A DNA stretch of 64,000 bases from NCBI GenBank assembly GCA_963775125.1, contig CAVZHQ010000002.1, positions 620,001 through 684,000 of the forward strand. The letters run 5' to 3'. Shown piece by piece: positions 16,863-31,728 of this stretch; positions within the stretch are counted from its first letter, which is position 1, and each line of letters starts with the position of its first letter. This stretch comes from JAHECQ01 sp963775125 (lineage in GTDB: Bacteria > Actinomycetota > Acidimicrobiia > Acidimicrobiales > SZUA-35). The position numbers were made by a program, and so were the translations under genes. The notes below the pieces were generated by a model, which made no database searches, was not told where the DNA came from, and was given only the letters and a program-made list of their open reading frames with translations.

Positions 16863-19217
16863 TCAGCTTGCGTGTATCGCCTCCCACACCCGCTGGGGCG
16901 TGGCGGGCATGGCAATGTCCTTCACGCCGTGCGGGCTGAGTGCGTCGCAGATGGCGTTGATCACCGCAGCGGCCGAACCAATGGTGCCGGCCTCCCCGAC
17001 ACCCTTGACGCCGAGCGGGTTGCTGGTACTGGGGGTGATGGTGAACCCCGTCTTGAGACTGGGAACCTCGGCGGGCGAGGGGACCAGATAGTCGAGCATG
17101 GACGGGTTCTTGCAATTGCCCTCGTCGTCGTAGCTGGCCACCTCCCACAACGCCTGGGCCACACCCTGCACGATGCCCCCATGGACCTGTCCCTCGACGA
17201 TCAGCGGGTTGACCTGATTGCCGCAGTCGTCGACGGCGATGTAGTCGATGAGTTGTACGAAGCCGGTCTCCTCGTCGACCTCGACGACGGCGACATGGGT
17301 GCCGAAGGGGAAGGCGAAGTTCGGCGGATCGAACGTCATCTGTTCCTGCAGATTCGGCTCCATACCGTCGGGAAGGTTGTGGGCAGTGAACGCACCGAAC
17401 GCCACGGCCTGGATCGGCACGGTCTTGTCCGGTGAACCCTTCACGGTGAACGATCCACCGACGAACTCGAGATCGTCCGGGTTGGCTTCGAGCTGATGGG
17501 CTGCGATGAGCCGAGCCTTGTCTACGACCTTGTCGCACGCCATCGCAATGGCGACCCCGCCGACCGAAAGTGATCGGGAACCGTAGGTGTCGAGGCCAAG
17601 GGGGCTGATGGCCGTGTCGGAATGGAGGACGGTGACATCGGCGGGATCGATGCCCAACTTGTCGGCAACGATCTGGGACCACGAGGTTTCGTGGCCCTGC
17701 CCGTGGGGTGTCGACCCGCTCACGACTTCGACCTTGCCGGTCGGCAGGAACCGAACGACCGCGTGCTCCCAACCACCGGCGCCGTAGTTGAGGCCGCCCA
17801 ATGCCCGGCTCGGCGCCAGACCACAGATCTCGACATAGGTGCACAGCCCGATGCCGAGCTGCTTGGTTCCGCCTGCGTCACGTCGGCGTTTCTGCTCGGC
17901 CCGGAGACCGTCGTAATCGGACAGGGCGAGCGCAGCGTCGAGATTGGGTGTGTAGTGGCCAGAGTCGAACACGAGTGTGGAGGCGACGGTGAGGTTCTCG
18001 AACTTTTCGCCGCCCGCCAAGTAGTTCCGGCGCCGGATCTCGTCAGGGCCGACGCCCACTTCCAAGGCCAGAAGGTCCATGGCCCGTTCGATGGCGTAGC
18101 AGGCCTCGGGCCGACCGGCCCCCCGGTAGGCGTCGGTGGGCGTCAGGTTGGTGAACCAGCCGTCGCAGGTGAACCCGAACGCCGGCACGTCGTAGACGCC
18201 GGTGTAGAGAAAGCTTCCGAGCAGGGGAACGCCCGGGGTGATGAGCATCATGTAGGCGCCCATGTCGGCGTCGAGATGAACCCGGCAGCCCAGGAGCTTG
18301 CCGTTGGCGTCGGCCGCCAACTCGATGCGCTGGTTCTGCCCTCGTCCCTGATGCGTCGAGAACGCAGCCTCCGATCGAGTCTCGGTCCATCGAACGGGAC
18401 GCCCGAGTCGGACCGCAAGGGTGACGGCCAGTATCTCGTCGGCGTTGATGTTGAGCTTGGCTCCGAAGCCACCACCTACCGACGGGGCGATGACTCGGAC
18501 ACGGTGTTCGGGGATCCCGGTCACTGCGGCGATCATCACCTTGAGAATGTGGGGCACCTGGGTCGAGCTGTACAGCGTGACATCGCCGCCGTGAGGAGCC
18601 GGCACCGCCAGCACACCACGGGGTTCCATGGCCATCGGGATCAGCCGTTGCTGCACGAAGTTGGCGGTGATGTGGTGGGTGGCGTTGCCGAACGCAGCGT
18701 CCAGCGCAGCCTGGTCGGGGATGAGCGGCCAGTGGTAGGCCTTGTTGGTCGTCAGCTCGCTGTGCGCGGTGGCCGTGTCGGCCACCGCGGCGCCGATCGA
18801 GCCGACAGCGGGGAGCGGGGCGTAGTCGACGTTCACCAACTCGGCGGCGTCTGCTGCCTGGTATCGGGTGTCGGCGAGGACGAGAGCCACGATCTCTCCG
18901 ACGTAGTGCACCTCGTCGGTGGCTACGGGGAAGTGCGGAGGGTTGACCATGTCCGGGGTGACGGGCCACGCGCACGGCAGTGGCCCGCCCCACAGGCCCA
19001 TGTCCTGCAGCTGGGGCCCGGTGTAGACCGCGTGCACGCCGGGAGCGGCTGCGGCGGCCGAGACATCGACGCCCAAGATTCGGGCGTGGGCCATGGGACT
19101 TCGGACCATGCCCATCCAGAGCTGGCCGACGGCCTGGATGTCGTCGACGTACTTGCCTTCGCCGGTGAGGAGCGCCGGGTCCTCTTTGCGAAGCATGCGG
19201 GTTCCGACTGCGGTCAT
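16863..19217 (-). CDS. Form II CO-dehydrogenase-like molybdenum hydroxylase large subunit
   Basis: This is a xanthine-oxidase family molybdopterin-binding subunit, 784 residues from the ATG at 19217 (MTAVGTRMLRKEDPALLTGE); the longer frame runs back over the rpoC terminator hairpin. The active-site loop is AYRGAGR (363-369), diagnostic of form II; form I CoxL has AYxCSFR. Also present are MEPRG (197-201), GGGFGAK (248-254) and, near the C-terminus, GVGEAGTIG with the catalytic Glu. The true substrate of form II enzymes is often not CO. No medium (FAD) or small (2Fe-2S) subunit gene is next to it, which such enzymes need, so the partners must be elsewhere. Confidence 0.88.
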   Translation of the reverse strand: MTAVGTRMLRKEDPALLTGEGKYVDDIQAVGQLWMGMVRSPMAHARILGVDVSAAAAAPGVHAVYTGPQLQDMGLWGGPLPCAWPVTPDMVNPPHFPVATDEVHYVGEIVALVLADTRYQAADAAELVNVDYAPLPAVGSIGAAVADTATAHSELTTNKAYHWPLIPDQAALDAAFGNATHHITANFVQQRLIPMAMEPRGVLAVPAPHGGDVTLYSSTQVPHILKVMIAAVTGIPEHRVRVIAPSVGGGFGAKLNINADEILAVTLAVRLGRPVRWTETRSEAAFSTHQGRGQNQRIELAADANGKLLGCRVHLDADMGAYMMLITPGVPLLGSFLYTGVYDVPAFGFTCDGWFTNLTPTDAYRGAGRPEACYAIERAMDLLALEVGVGPDEIRRRNYLAGGEKFENLTVASTLVFDSGHYTPNLDAALALSDYDGLRAEQKRRRDAGGTKQLGIGLCTYVEICGLAPSRALGGLNYGAGGWEHAVVRFLPTGKVEVVSGSTPHGQGHETSWSQIVADKLGIDPADVTVLHSDTAISPLGLDTYGSRSLSVGGVAIAMACDKVVDKARLIAAHQLEANPDDLEFVGGSFTVKGSPDKTVPIQAVAFGAFTAHNLPDGMEPNLQEQMTFDPPNFAFPFGTHVAVVEVDEETGFVQLIDYIAVDDCGNQVNPLIVEGQVHGGIVQGVAQALWEVASYDDEGNCKNPSMLDYLVPSPAEVPSLKTGFTITPSTSNPLGVKGVGEAGTIGSAAAVINAICDALSPHGVKDIAMPATPQRVWEAIHAS

Positions 19218-19272
19218 CTTGCCTCCGAGAAGCGGGGTTTGCCGATGACGCAGATTCTTGCACAGAACCGAC

Positions 19273-19314
19273 ACGGGCTCCGGCCCACGCCGATGAGCGT
19301 GGACCGGAGCCCGT
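19273..19314 (-). terminator. Probable rpoC terminator hairpin
   Basis: ACGGGCTCCGG (19273-19283) pairs with CCGGAGCCCGT (19304-19314), extended inside by CCACGC/GCGTGG (19285-19290 with 19297-19302) around a 6-base loop. It lies 41 bp after the rpoC stop. The stem is very stable, but no good T-run follows on the minus strand. Confidence 0.6.
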
Positions 19315-19355
19315 CCGGAAACGTTGCTTGTCGAAACGTTGACTGCCTGGCTCGG

Positions 19356-23330
<3,975 letters not shown>

Positions 23331-23372
23331 ATGTTCGCTCTATCTCCTGCTGCGGATCGCTTCAGCTGATGG

Positions 23373-26960
<3,588 letters not shown>

Positions 26961-27107
26961 GGGACACCACCTGAGTGAGCACGGGGGCTGGAGACAGGCC
27001 GGGCGCGAGTCGTTTCCCGAACCGATTCAATCTGCGAGGACACGTGCGAGGTCAACGCAGAAAATTGAGGTCGGCAAAACAGGAGCGGGCAGGCACGGCA
27101 ACAGACA

Positions 27108-27136
27108 AGCATAAGCCGGTTCCTCCGCCAGGACAA
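27108..27136 (-). promoter_or_regulatory. rpoB promoter P2 (proximal)
   Basis: On the minus strand TTGTCC (27131-27136) and TATGCT (27108-27113) are exactly 17 bases apart. It lies 44 bp downstream of a second promoter-like element and would give a leader of about 140 nt before the rpoB TTG. Confidence 0.55.
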
Positions 27137-27151
27137 CCACCAAACCGGCGG

Positions 27152-27180
27152 AGAATAAACACCAGGGAGGCCGAGGTCAA
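27152..27180 (-). promoter_or_regulatory. rpoB promoter P1 (distal)
   Basis: On the minus strand TTGACC (27175-27180) and TATTCT (27152-27157) are separated by 17 bases, the best housekeeping-sigma match in the window. The 325-bp gap 26961-27285 holds this promoter, P2 and the rplL terminator and no gene, so rpoBC is transcribed separately from rplJL here. Confidence 0.65.
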
Positions 27181-27215
27181 GGACCTTGTGACGACAAACC
27201 CGATTGTCGGGCGCG

Positions 27216-27258
27216 AAAAGGCCCCGCCGCCGCAGGCAGAACCTGCGACCGCGGGGCC
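27216..27258 (-). terminator. Rho-independent terminator after rplL
   Basis: GGCCCCGC (27220-27227) pairs with GCGGGGCC (27251-27258), with an inner GCAGG/CCTGC stem, and is followed on the minus strand by TTTT (27219-27216). It lies 27 bp after the rplL stop, between rplJL and the rpoB promoters. Confidence 0.8.
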
Positions 27259-27285
27259 ACTTCGACCGGTACTCGTTACTGCAGA

Positions 27286-27657
27286 TTACTTGACGTCGAC
27301 CGAAGCACCGGCGTCTTCGAGCTTGGCCTTGGCAGCGGCGGCCTCGTCCTTGGAGACGCCCGAAACCACGTTGGTCGGGGCGGCCTCGACGAGGTCCTTG
27401 GCTTCCTTCAGGCCGAGGCTCGTGATTTCACGCACGGCCTTGATGACCTGGATCTTCTTCTCCCCGGCGCCGTTGAGCACCACGTCGAAGGAGGTCTGCT
27501 CTTCTTCTTCCTCGGCCGCAGCCGCAGGGCCCGCCATGGCGACAGCCATCGGGGCGGCAGCGGTCACGCCGAAGCGCTCTTCGAACTCCTTGAGGAGTTC
27601 GGACAGTTCGAGGACGGACATACTGGCGATGCCGTCGAGGATTTCTTCCTTGGTCAT
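27286..27657 (-). CDS. rplL: 50S ribosomal protein L7/L12
   Basis: L7/L12 (bL12) is the stalk protein that recruits translational GTPases. The ATG at 27657 (MTKEEILDGIASMSVLELSE) gives 123 residues. The N-terminal dimerisation helices are followed by an Ala/Glu hinge (GPAAAAEEEEEQ), then the C-terminal domain with KKIQVIKAVREITSLGLKEA and KDLVEAAP. It starts one base after the rplJ stop. The open frame upstream lies within rplJ. Confidence 0.97.
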   Translation of the reverse strand: MTKEEILDGIASMSVLELSELLKEFEERFGVTAAAPMAVAMAGPAAAAEEEEEQTSFDVVLNGAGEKKIQVIKAVREITSLGLKEAKDLVEAAPTNVVSGVSKDEAAAAKAKLEDAGASVDVK

Positions 27658-27658
27658 T

Positions 27659-28414
27659 TCAGCTCTCTTCTCCCTCCCCGGCATCGGCCGGGGTTTCGAT
27701 TTCGGTGTTCTCAGATGCGGGGACTTCTTCAGATGCGAGGACGTCATCGGACGCAACCGCGTCCTCAGCTACAGGGGCCTCTTCGGATATGGCCTCGTCG
27801 GATACGGCCTCGTCGGCAGGTGCGGCGTCGTCGGCTTCGGGAGCCGACTCGTAGGTACCACCCTGTTTTTCGAGGAGCGCCTTGAGCCCGAAGGCGAAGT
27901 TGCGAGGCAGTGCCTCCAACAGGCTGGCGAACTGCTGCATGGGAGCAGCAATGAGGCCGGCAAGTTTGGCCAACAACACTTCACGGGGCTCGATGTCAGC
28001 AAGGCGAGTAACGGCCGACGCGTCCATGACGATGCCTTCGAAGACACCGCCCTTGACGATCAGATTCGGGTTCGCCTTGGCGAAGTCCCGGAGCGTCTTG
28101 GCCACACGGACCACGTCGCCGGGCTCACCATCTGGGGTTTGCTCGACGAAGGCCAATGCGGTGGGGCCCACCAAGAGATCGCCGAGGTCGACGCCGGCTT
28201 CGTCGGCCGCTCGACGGGCCAGGGTGTTCTTGTACACCCGGTAATACCCACCGGCAGGACGGAGCTCACGTCGAAGGTTCGACATCTGCGCCACGGTCAG
28301 CCCGCGGTACTCGGTCACCATCACGGCACTCGCCGAATCGAGGCGCTCTCGCACCTCTTCGACGACGGCGACCTTCTCGGGTCTCGCGCCACGTTCGTTC
28401 GCTTCTGTTTCCAT
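27659..28414 (-). CDS. rplJ: 50S ribosomal protein L10 with acidic C-terminal tail
   Basis: L10 (uL10) anchors the L7/L12 stalk to 23S rRNA. The ATG at 28414 (METEANERGARPEKVAVVEE) is preceded by a perfect AAGGAGGT ribosome-binding site (28421-28428). The product is 251 residues against the usual 165-190. The L10 core (VMVTEYRGLTVAQMSNLRRE, YRVYKNTLARRA) ends near residue 185; the last 60 residues are an Asp/Glu/Ala/Ser tail with no recognised domain, resembling the tail of L22. Confidence 0.96.
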   Translation of the reverse strand: METEANERGARPEKVAVVEEVRERLDSASAVMVTEYRGLTVAQMSNLRRELRPAGGYYRVYKNTLARRAADEAGVDLGDLLVGPTALAFVEQTPDGEPGDVVRVAKTLRDFAKANPNLIVKGGVFEGIVMDASAVTRLADIEPREVLLAKLAGLIAAPMQQFASLLEALPRNFAFGLKALLEKQGGTYESAPEADDAAPADEAVSDEAISEEAPVAEDAVASDDVLASEEVPASENTEIETPADAGEGEES

Positions 28415-28643
28415 TCTCACACCTCCTTTCGTTTGTCTGGTTTCTGGTTGGGTTTCGAGGCTCGATCGCCGATCAACCACAACCGAGCCGAGACACCGAG
28501 GAGGCGGCTTGAACACGGAGGTAAAGATCGCCTCTTCAGGATTTGCACACCAGCGGGGTGAGCCGAGGTGCGACCTGAGGTCTCGGGCGGGAGCATTCGA
28601 TGTTGGCGCTCTTCGCATGCACGCGAGCAGCGCCGAGGACGTG
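28415..28643 (-). promoter_or_regulatory. Candidate L10 autoregulatory leader
   Basis: These 229 bp lie between rplA and rplJ. L10 leaders in many bacteria bind the L10-L12 complex to repress rplJL. Here the leader contains an inverted repeat GGCGCT/AGCGCC (about 28605-28635) just after rplA and several short self-complementary segments (GAGACCTCAGGTC, CGGCGATCGAGCC). It ends in the strong AAGGAGGT site. I cannot confirm the L10-binding fold by eye. Confidence 0.35.
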
Positions 28644-29348
28644 TCAGTCGATGGTGGTTTCCTCGACCCGGGTGGGGTCGATCTTGATGCCAGGACCCAT
28701 GGTGCTGGCCAGTCCGACCTTCTTCATGTAGCGACCCTTGGCCGCGGACGGTTTGGCCCGGTTCAGCTCACCGACGATCGCAGCGAAGTTCTCCGCGAGC
28801 GCCGAGGTCTCGAAGCTGGCCTTCCCGATGGAGACGTGCACGTTGCCATACCGGTCCGTGCGGTACTCGACGGTGCCGCCTTTGAAGTCGGCCACAGCCT
28901 TCGCGGGGTCCGGTGTCACGGTGCCAGTCTTGGGGTTGGGCATGAGGCCCCGCGGGCCGAGCACTCGGCCGAGCTTGCCCACCTGAGGCATGAGCTCGGG
29001 GGTCGAGATGGCCACGTCGAAGTCGAGCATGCCCCCCTCGACCTGGGCGACCAGGTCTTCAGCGCCGACGATCTCGGCGCCGGCGGCACGAGCGGCATCA
29101 GCCGCTGCACCGGAGGCAAAGACCGCAACCCGAACGTCCTTGCCGGTTCCTGCGGGGAGGGCCACCGTGCCACGAACGATCTGGTCGGCCTTGCGAGGAT
29201 CGACGCCGAGGCGGAAGACCACGTCGACCGACTCGTCGAACTTCTTGCTGGCCAAGCTCTTCACCAAGTCGAGCGCCTCGAGTGGTGTGTGGAGTTGATC
29301 CCGGTCGAACCGACGGGCGGCGTCGGTGTACTTCTTACCTTTGCTCAT
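28644..29348 (-). CDS. rplA: 50S ribosomal protein L1
   Basis: L1 (uL1) forms the E-site stalk. The 234 residues begin MSKGKKYTDAARRFDRDQLH. They contain the family signature in two adjacent parts, TPELMPQVGKLGRVLGPRGL and MPNPKTGTVT, plus FKGGTVEYRTDRYGNVHVSI. The gene follows rplK by 101 bp, a gap that contains a hairpin. Length and composition are normal. Confidence 0.98.
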   Translation of the reverse strand: MSKGKKYTDAARRFDRDQLHTPLEALDLVKSLASKKFDESVDVVFRLGVDPRKADQIVRGTVALPAGTGKDVRVAVFASGAAADAARAAGAEIVGAEDLVAQVEGGMLDFDVAISTPELMPQVGKLGRVLGPRGLMPNPKTGTVTPDPAKAVADFKGGTVEYRTDRYGNVHVSIGKASFETSALAENFAAIVGELNRAKPSAAKGRYMKKVGLASTMGPGIKIDPTRVEETTID

Positions 29349-29385
29349 CTTGCCTTTCGCCTTTCGGCTCCCTCAGTCGGTAACA

Positions 29386-29412
29386 GTCATCGGGCGAGGT
29401 CCTCCCGATGAC
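29386..29412 (-). promoter_or_regulatory. Hairpin between rplK and rplA
   Basis: A perfect 9-bp stem GTCATCGGG (29386-29394) / CCCGATGAC (29404-29412) with a 9-base loop lies in the 101-bp gap between rplK and rplA. No T-run follows. It may be an L1-binding regulatory structure or a processing site. In most bacteria the L1 site is upstream of rplK, so the assignment is speculative. Confidence 0.4.
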
Positions 29413-29449
29413 CGGCTTACGGTCAGTCAGATTCGACGGTCAGGCCGGC

Positions 29450-29875
29450 TCAGCGGACCCGGACACCCATCTGGCGGGCGGTACCCACGACCTGCTTCTT
29501 GGCGGCGTCGAGATCGTTGGCGTTGAGATCGGGCATCTTGACCTGAGCGATCTCGGTGACCTGAGCGTCGGTGAGCACACCCGCTCGCTCCCGCTTGGGG
29601 TCGGCTGCACCCTTGGGGATCTTGGCCGCTTTCTTGATGAGCTCGGAGGTCGGGGGGGTCTTCAGGATGAAGCTGAAGGTGCGGTCTTCGTACACCGAGA
29701 TCTCGGCCGGGACGACGTTGCCCCTCTGGGCCTCGGTGCGAGCGTTGTACTCCTTGCAGAAGTCCATGATGGCAACGCCATACGGGCCGAGCGCGGTACC
29801 GACCGGGGGAGCCGGCGTTGCCTGGCCCGCCGTGATCTGGATCCTGACGACCGCCATTACCTTCTTCTTGGCCAT
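29450..29875 (-). CDS. rplK: 50S ribosomal protein L11
   Basis: L11 (uL11) is in the GTPase-associated centre and is the target of thiostrepton. The ATG at 29875 (MAKKKVMAVVRIQITAGQAT) gives the normal 141 residues. The Pro-rich PAPPVGTALGPYGVAIMDFC and the C-terminal RNA-binding block PDLNANDLDAAKKQVVGTAR with QMGV are conserved. The upstream extension of the frame into nusG is not L11-like. Confidence 0.98.
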   Translation of the reverse strand: MAKKKVMAVVRIQITAGQATPAPPVGTALGPYGVAIMDFCKEYNARTEAQRGNVVPAEISVYEDRTFSFILKTPPTSELIKKAAKIPKGAADPKRERAGVLTDAQVTEIAQVKMPDLNANDLDAAKKQVVGTARQMGVRVR

Positions 29876-29969
29876 GGGAGAACTCTGCCTTACTGCTGGG
29901 CTGTCTTCGTGTGTGCTGACTGCGTGTGATTGAGCGCGACCTACAAGCGTAGCGTCGGCGGTGAAACTT

Positions 29970-30629
29970 TCAGATCTTGCCGACCTGGGCGAAGTCGAGC
30001 TCGACGGGTGTCTCGCGGCCGAAGATGTTGACCAACACCTTGAGCTTGAGCTGCTCCTCGTTGAGTTCGACGATCTGGCCCTGGAAATCGGCGAACGGAC
30101 CTTCCTTGACCCGGACCGTCTCGCCAACCTCGTACTCGAGGCGAGGCTTGCCCTTACGGTCCTCGGTGTCGTCCTTGCTCTGCAAGAAGTTCTCGACGTC
30201 CCGGCGAGGCAACGGCGAGGGCTTGTTGCCGGCACCGACGAAACCCGTGACGCCTGGGGTGTTACGAACCACGAACCATGAATCATCGTCGAGGTGCATC
30301 CGGCACAAGAGGTAGCCGGGGAACACCTTCTTCTGAACGACGACCTTCTTGCCGTTCTTGAACTCGACGACGTCCTCCAACGGAATGACGACCTCGTGAA
30401 TCCGCTCGCCCATGTTCATCGACTGGGTTCGAGCCTCGATGTTCTTGCGAACCTTGTTCTCGTAGCCCGACTGGGTGTGCAGCACATACCAACGACCGGG
30501 ACGATCGTACGGCGACTCGTGACGAGGGGCCGGTTCGACGACTGCTTCGTCGACGGCTGACTCCTCCACAGCCGGTTGGGCGTCGGCGTCCAACTCGGTC
30601 TCGGGCTCGACGGTTTCGAAATCGGTCAT
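29970..30629 (-). CDS. nusG: Transcription termination/antitermination factor NusG
   Basis: NusG couples RNAP to Rho or the ribosome. Of its 219 residues, 1-45 are an acidic extension (TDFETVEPETELDADAQPAV and onwards) common in Actinobacteria. The NGN domain follows (GRWYVLHTQSGYENKVRKNI, FPGYLLCRM, NTPGVTGFVG). A C-terminal KOW domain follows that (VKEGPFADFQGQIVELNEEQ). The ATG overlaps the secE stop by 4 bp. Confidence 0.98.
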   Translation of the reverse strand: MTDFETVEPETELDADAQPAVEESAVDEAVVEPAPRHESPYDRPGRWYVLHTQSGYENKVRKNIEARTQSMNMGERIHEVVIPLEDVVEFKNGKKVVVQKKVFPGYLLCRMHLDDDSWFVVRNTPGVTGFVGAGNKPSPLPRRDVENFLQSKDDTEDRKGKPRLEYEVGETVRVKEGPFADFQGQIVELNEEQLKLKVLVNIFGRETPVELDFAQVGKI

Positions 30630-30928
30630 TGGGCAAGCCTCAGAATGCGTAGGACGCCCTCGGCGAACAGATAGTCGAGTCCGGCGATGAAGGCAGTGAG
30701 GATCAGAACGGTGAGCGTGACAACGATGGTGTAGTTGACCACCTCGTTCTTGGTGGGCCAGTTGACCCGCCGCATTTCGGCCCGAACTTCGCGAATGTAC
30801 TGGGCAGGCCCCACTCGCTCGCCGCGCTCGGGCGGACGCGCGTCACGCGGCGTTGCGACCGGATTTCCTTCAGCATCGATCTGGCCCTGCTTCTGCAGGT
30901 ACCTTCGCTGCTCCCGATTCATTGCCAT
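30626..30928 (-). CDS. secE: Preprotein translocase subunit SecE
   Basis: SecE is an essential clamp of the SecYEG channel. The ATG at 30928 gives 100 residues: a charged cytosolic N-terminus, the amphipathic helix with YIREVRAEMRRVNWPTKNEV (44-63), and a single membrane helix about 66-88 (YTIVVTLTVLILTAFIAGL). It lies 32 bp downstream of tRNA-Trp, the classic arrangement tRNA-Trp-secE-nusG-rplK. The frame continues back across the tRNA but that part is not coding. Confidence 0.95.
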   Translation of the reverse strand: MAMNREQRRYLQKQGQIDAEGNPVATPRDARPPERGERVGPAQYIREVRAEMRRVNWPTKNEVVNYTIVVTLTVLILTAFIAGLDYLFAEGVLRILRLAQ

Positions 30929-30960
30929 GTGACGTGCCTCGTGAATGATCCATCGCTGGG

Positions 30961-31033
30961 CAGGGCACGAGGGACTCGAACCCCCAACCCCCGGTTTTGG
31001 AGACCGGTGCTCTACCAATTGAGCTAGTGCCCT
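30961..31033 (-). tRNA. tRNA-Trp (CCA)
   Basis: A 73-nt cloverleaf on the minus strand starts AGGGCACTAGCTCAATTGGT. The acceptor stem AGGGCAC/GTGCCCT is perfect, the anticodon stem is CCGGT/ACCGG with loop CTCCAAA (anticodon CCA), and the T-loop is GGTTCGAGTCC. The discriminator is G and no CCA is encoded. It is placed just before secE. Confidence 0.97.
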
Positions 31034-31084
31034 AGGGCGCATCGAGGGTACCACCCCGAAGGCTTGGTCCCTCGTACAGGCTAC

Positions 31085-31690
31085 CTACTGCCCGGCTTCT
31101 GCCGTTCCCTCGGTCGGCGCGGGCGGGATCGCCAGCCCCTCCCCGTCGCTTCGACGCAGAATCTCGCGCAGACCCTTGCGGGCCCGGTGCAACCGAACTT
31201 TGGCCGCGCTGGTGGTGATGCCGAGCTCCTCGGCGATCGCATCGTGGGACAGATCGTAGATGTCCCGGAGAACGACGACCGCCCGAAGCTTGGGTGGCAA
31301 CGACCGCAACGCCTCCACGACCTGGCTCCGAAGGTCACCGAGGTCCAAGCGGAGCGCCGGATCGTTCTGCGGCTGCGAGTCCGCGATGGGCGGGTCGTCG
31401 GGGAGCGGATCGTGGCGGTGACGGCCGCGCCGTCCGAGCAAGGTATTGGCGCAGTTCGCCGTGATTCGGTGGAGCCAGGTTCCGAACTGGGCGTCGCCCC
31501 GGAACCGACCGATGCTCCGATGCGCCCGGAGATAGGTCTCCTGGGCGACATCGCGCGCATCTTCGGGATCTCCGGTGAGTCGATACGCCAACGTGTAGGT
31601 GTCGGCGTAGGTGCGTCGCACGATTTCCTCGAACGCGCGGTCATTGCCGTCTCGAGCCTCAGCAACGAGTTCGATGATGTCGTCCGGCAA
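31085..31690 (-). CDS. ECF-type RNA polymerase sigma factor
   Basis: This is a group 4 (extracytoplasmic function) sigma factor of 201 residues. Region 2 spans about 18-85 (LAYRLTGDPEDARDVAQETY, FGTWLHRITANCA). Region 4 spans about 120-175 (LRSLPPKLRAVVVLRDIYDL, HDAIAEELGITTSAAKVRLH). The two are joined by an Asp/Pro-rich linker. The best start is the TTG at 31690 (PDDIIELVAEARDG), with no clear ribosome-binding site. No anti-sigma gene is adjacent. It lies between tuf copy 2 and tRNA-Trp on the same strand, an unusual place for a regulator. Confidence 0.92.
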   Translation of the reverse strand: MPDDIIELVAEARDGNDRAFEEIVRRTYADTYTLAYRLTGDPEDARDVAQETYLRAHRSIGRFRGDAQFGTWLHRITANCANTLLGRRGRHRHDPLPDDPPIADSQPQNDPALRLDLGDLRSQVVEALRSLPPKLRAVVVLRDIYDLSHDAIAEELGITTSAAKVRLHRARKGLREILRRSDGEGLAIPPAPTEGTAEAGQ

Positions 31691-31728
31691 CGGAAACGGG
31701 TTCGTAGGTAGTTGGTGTGGTTGATCGA

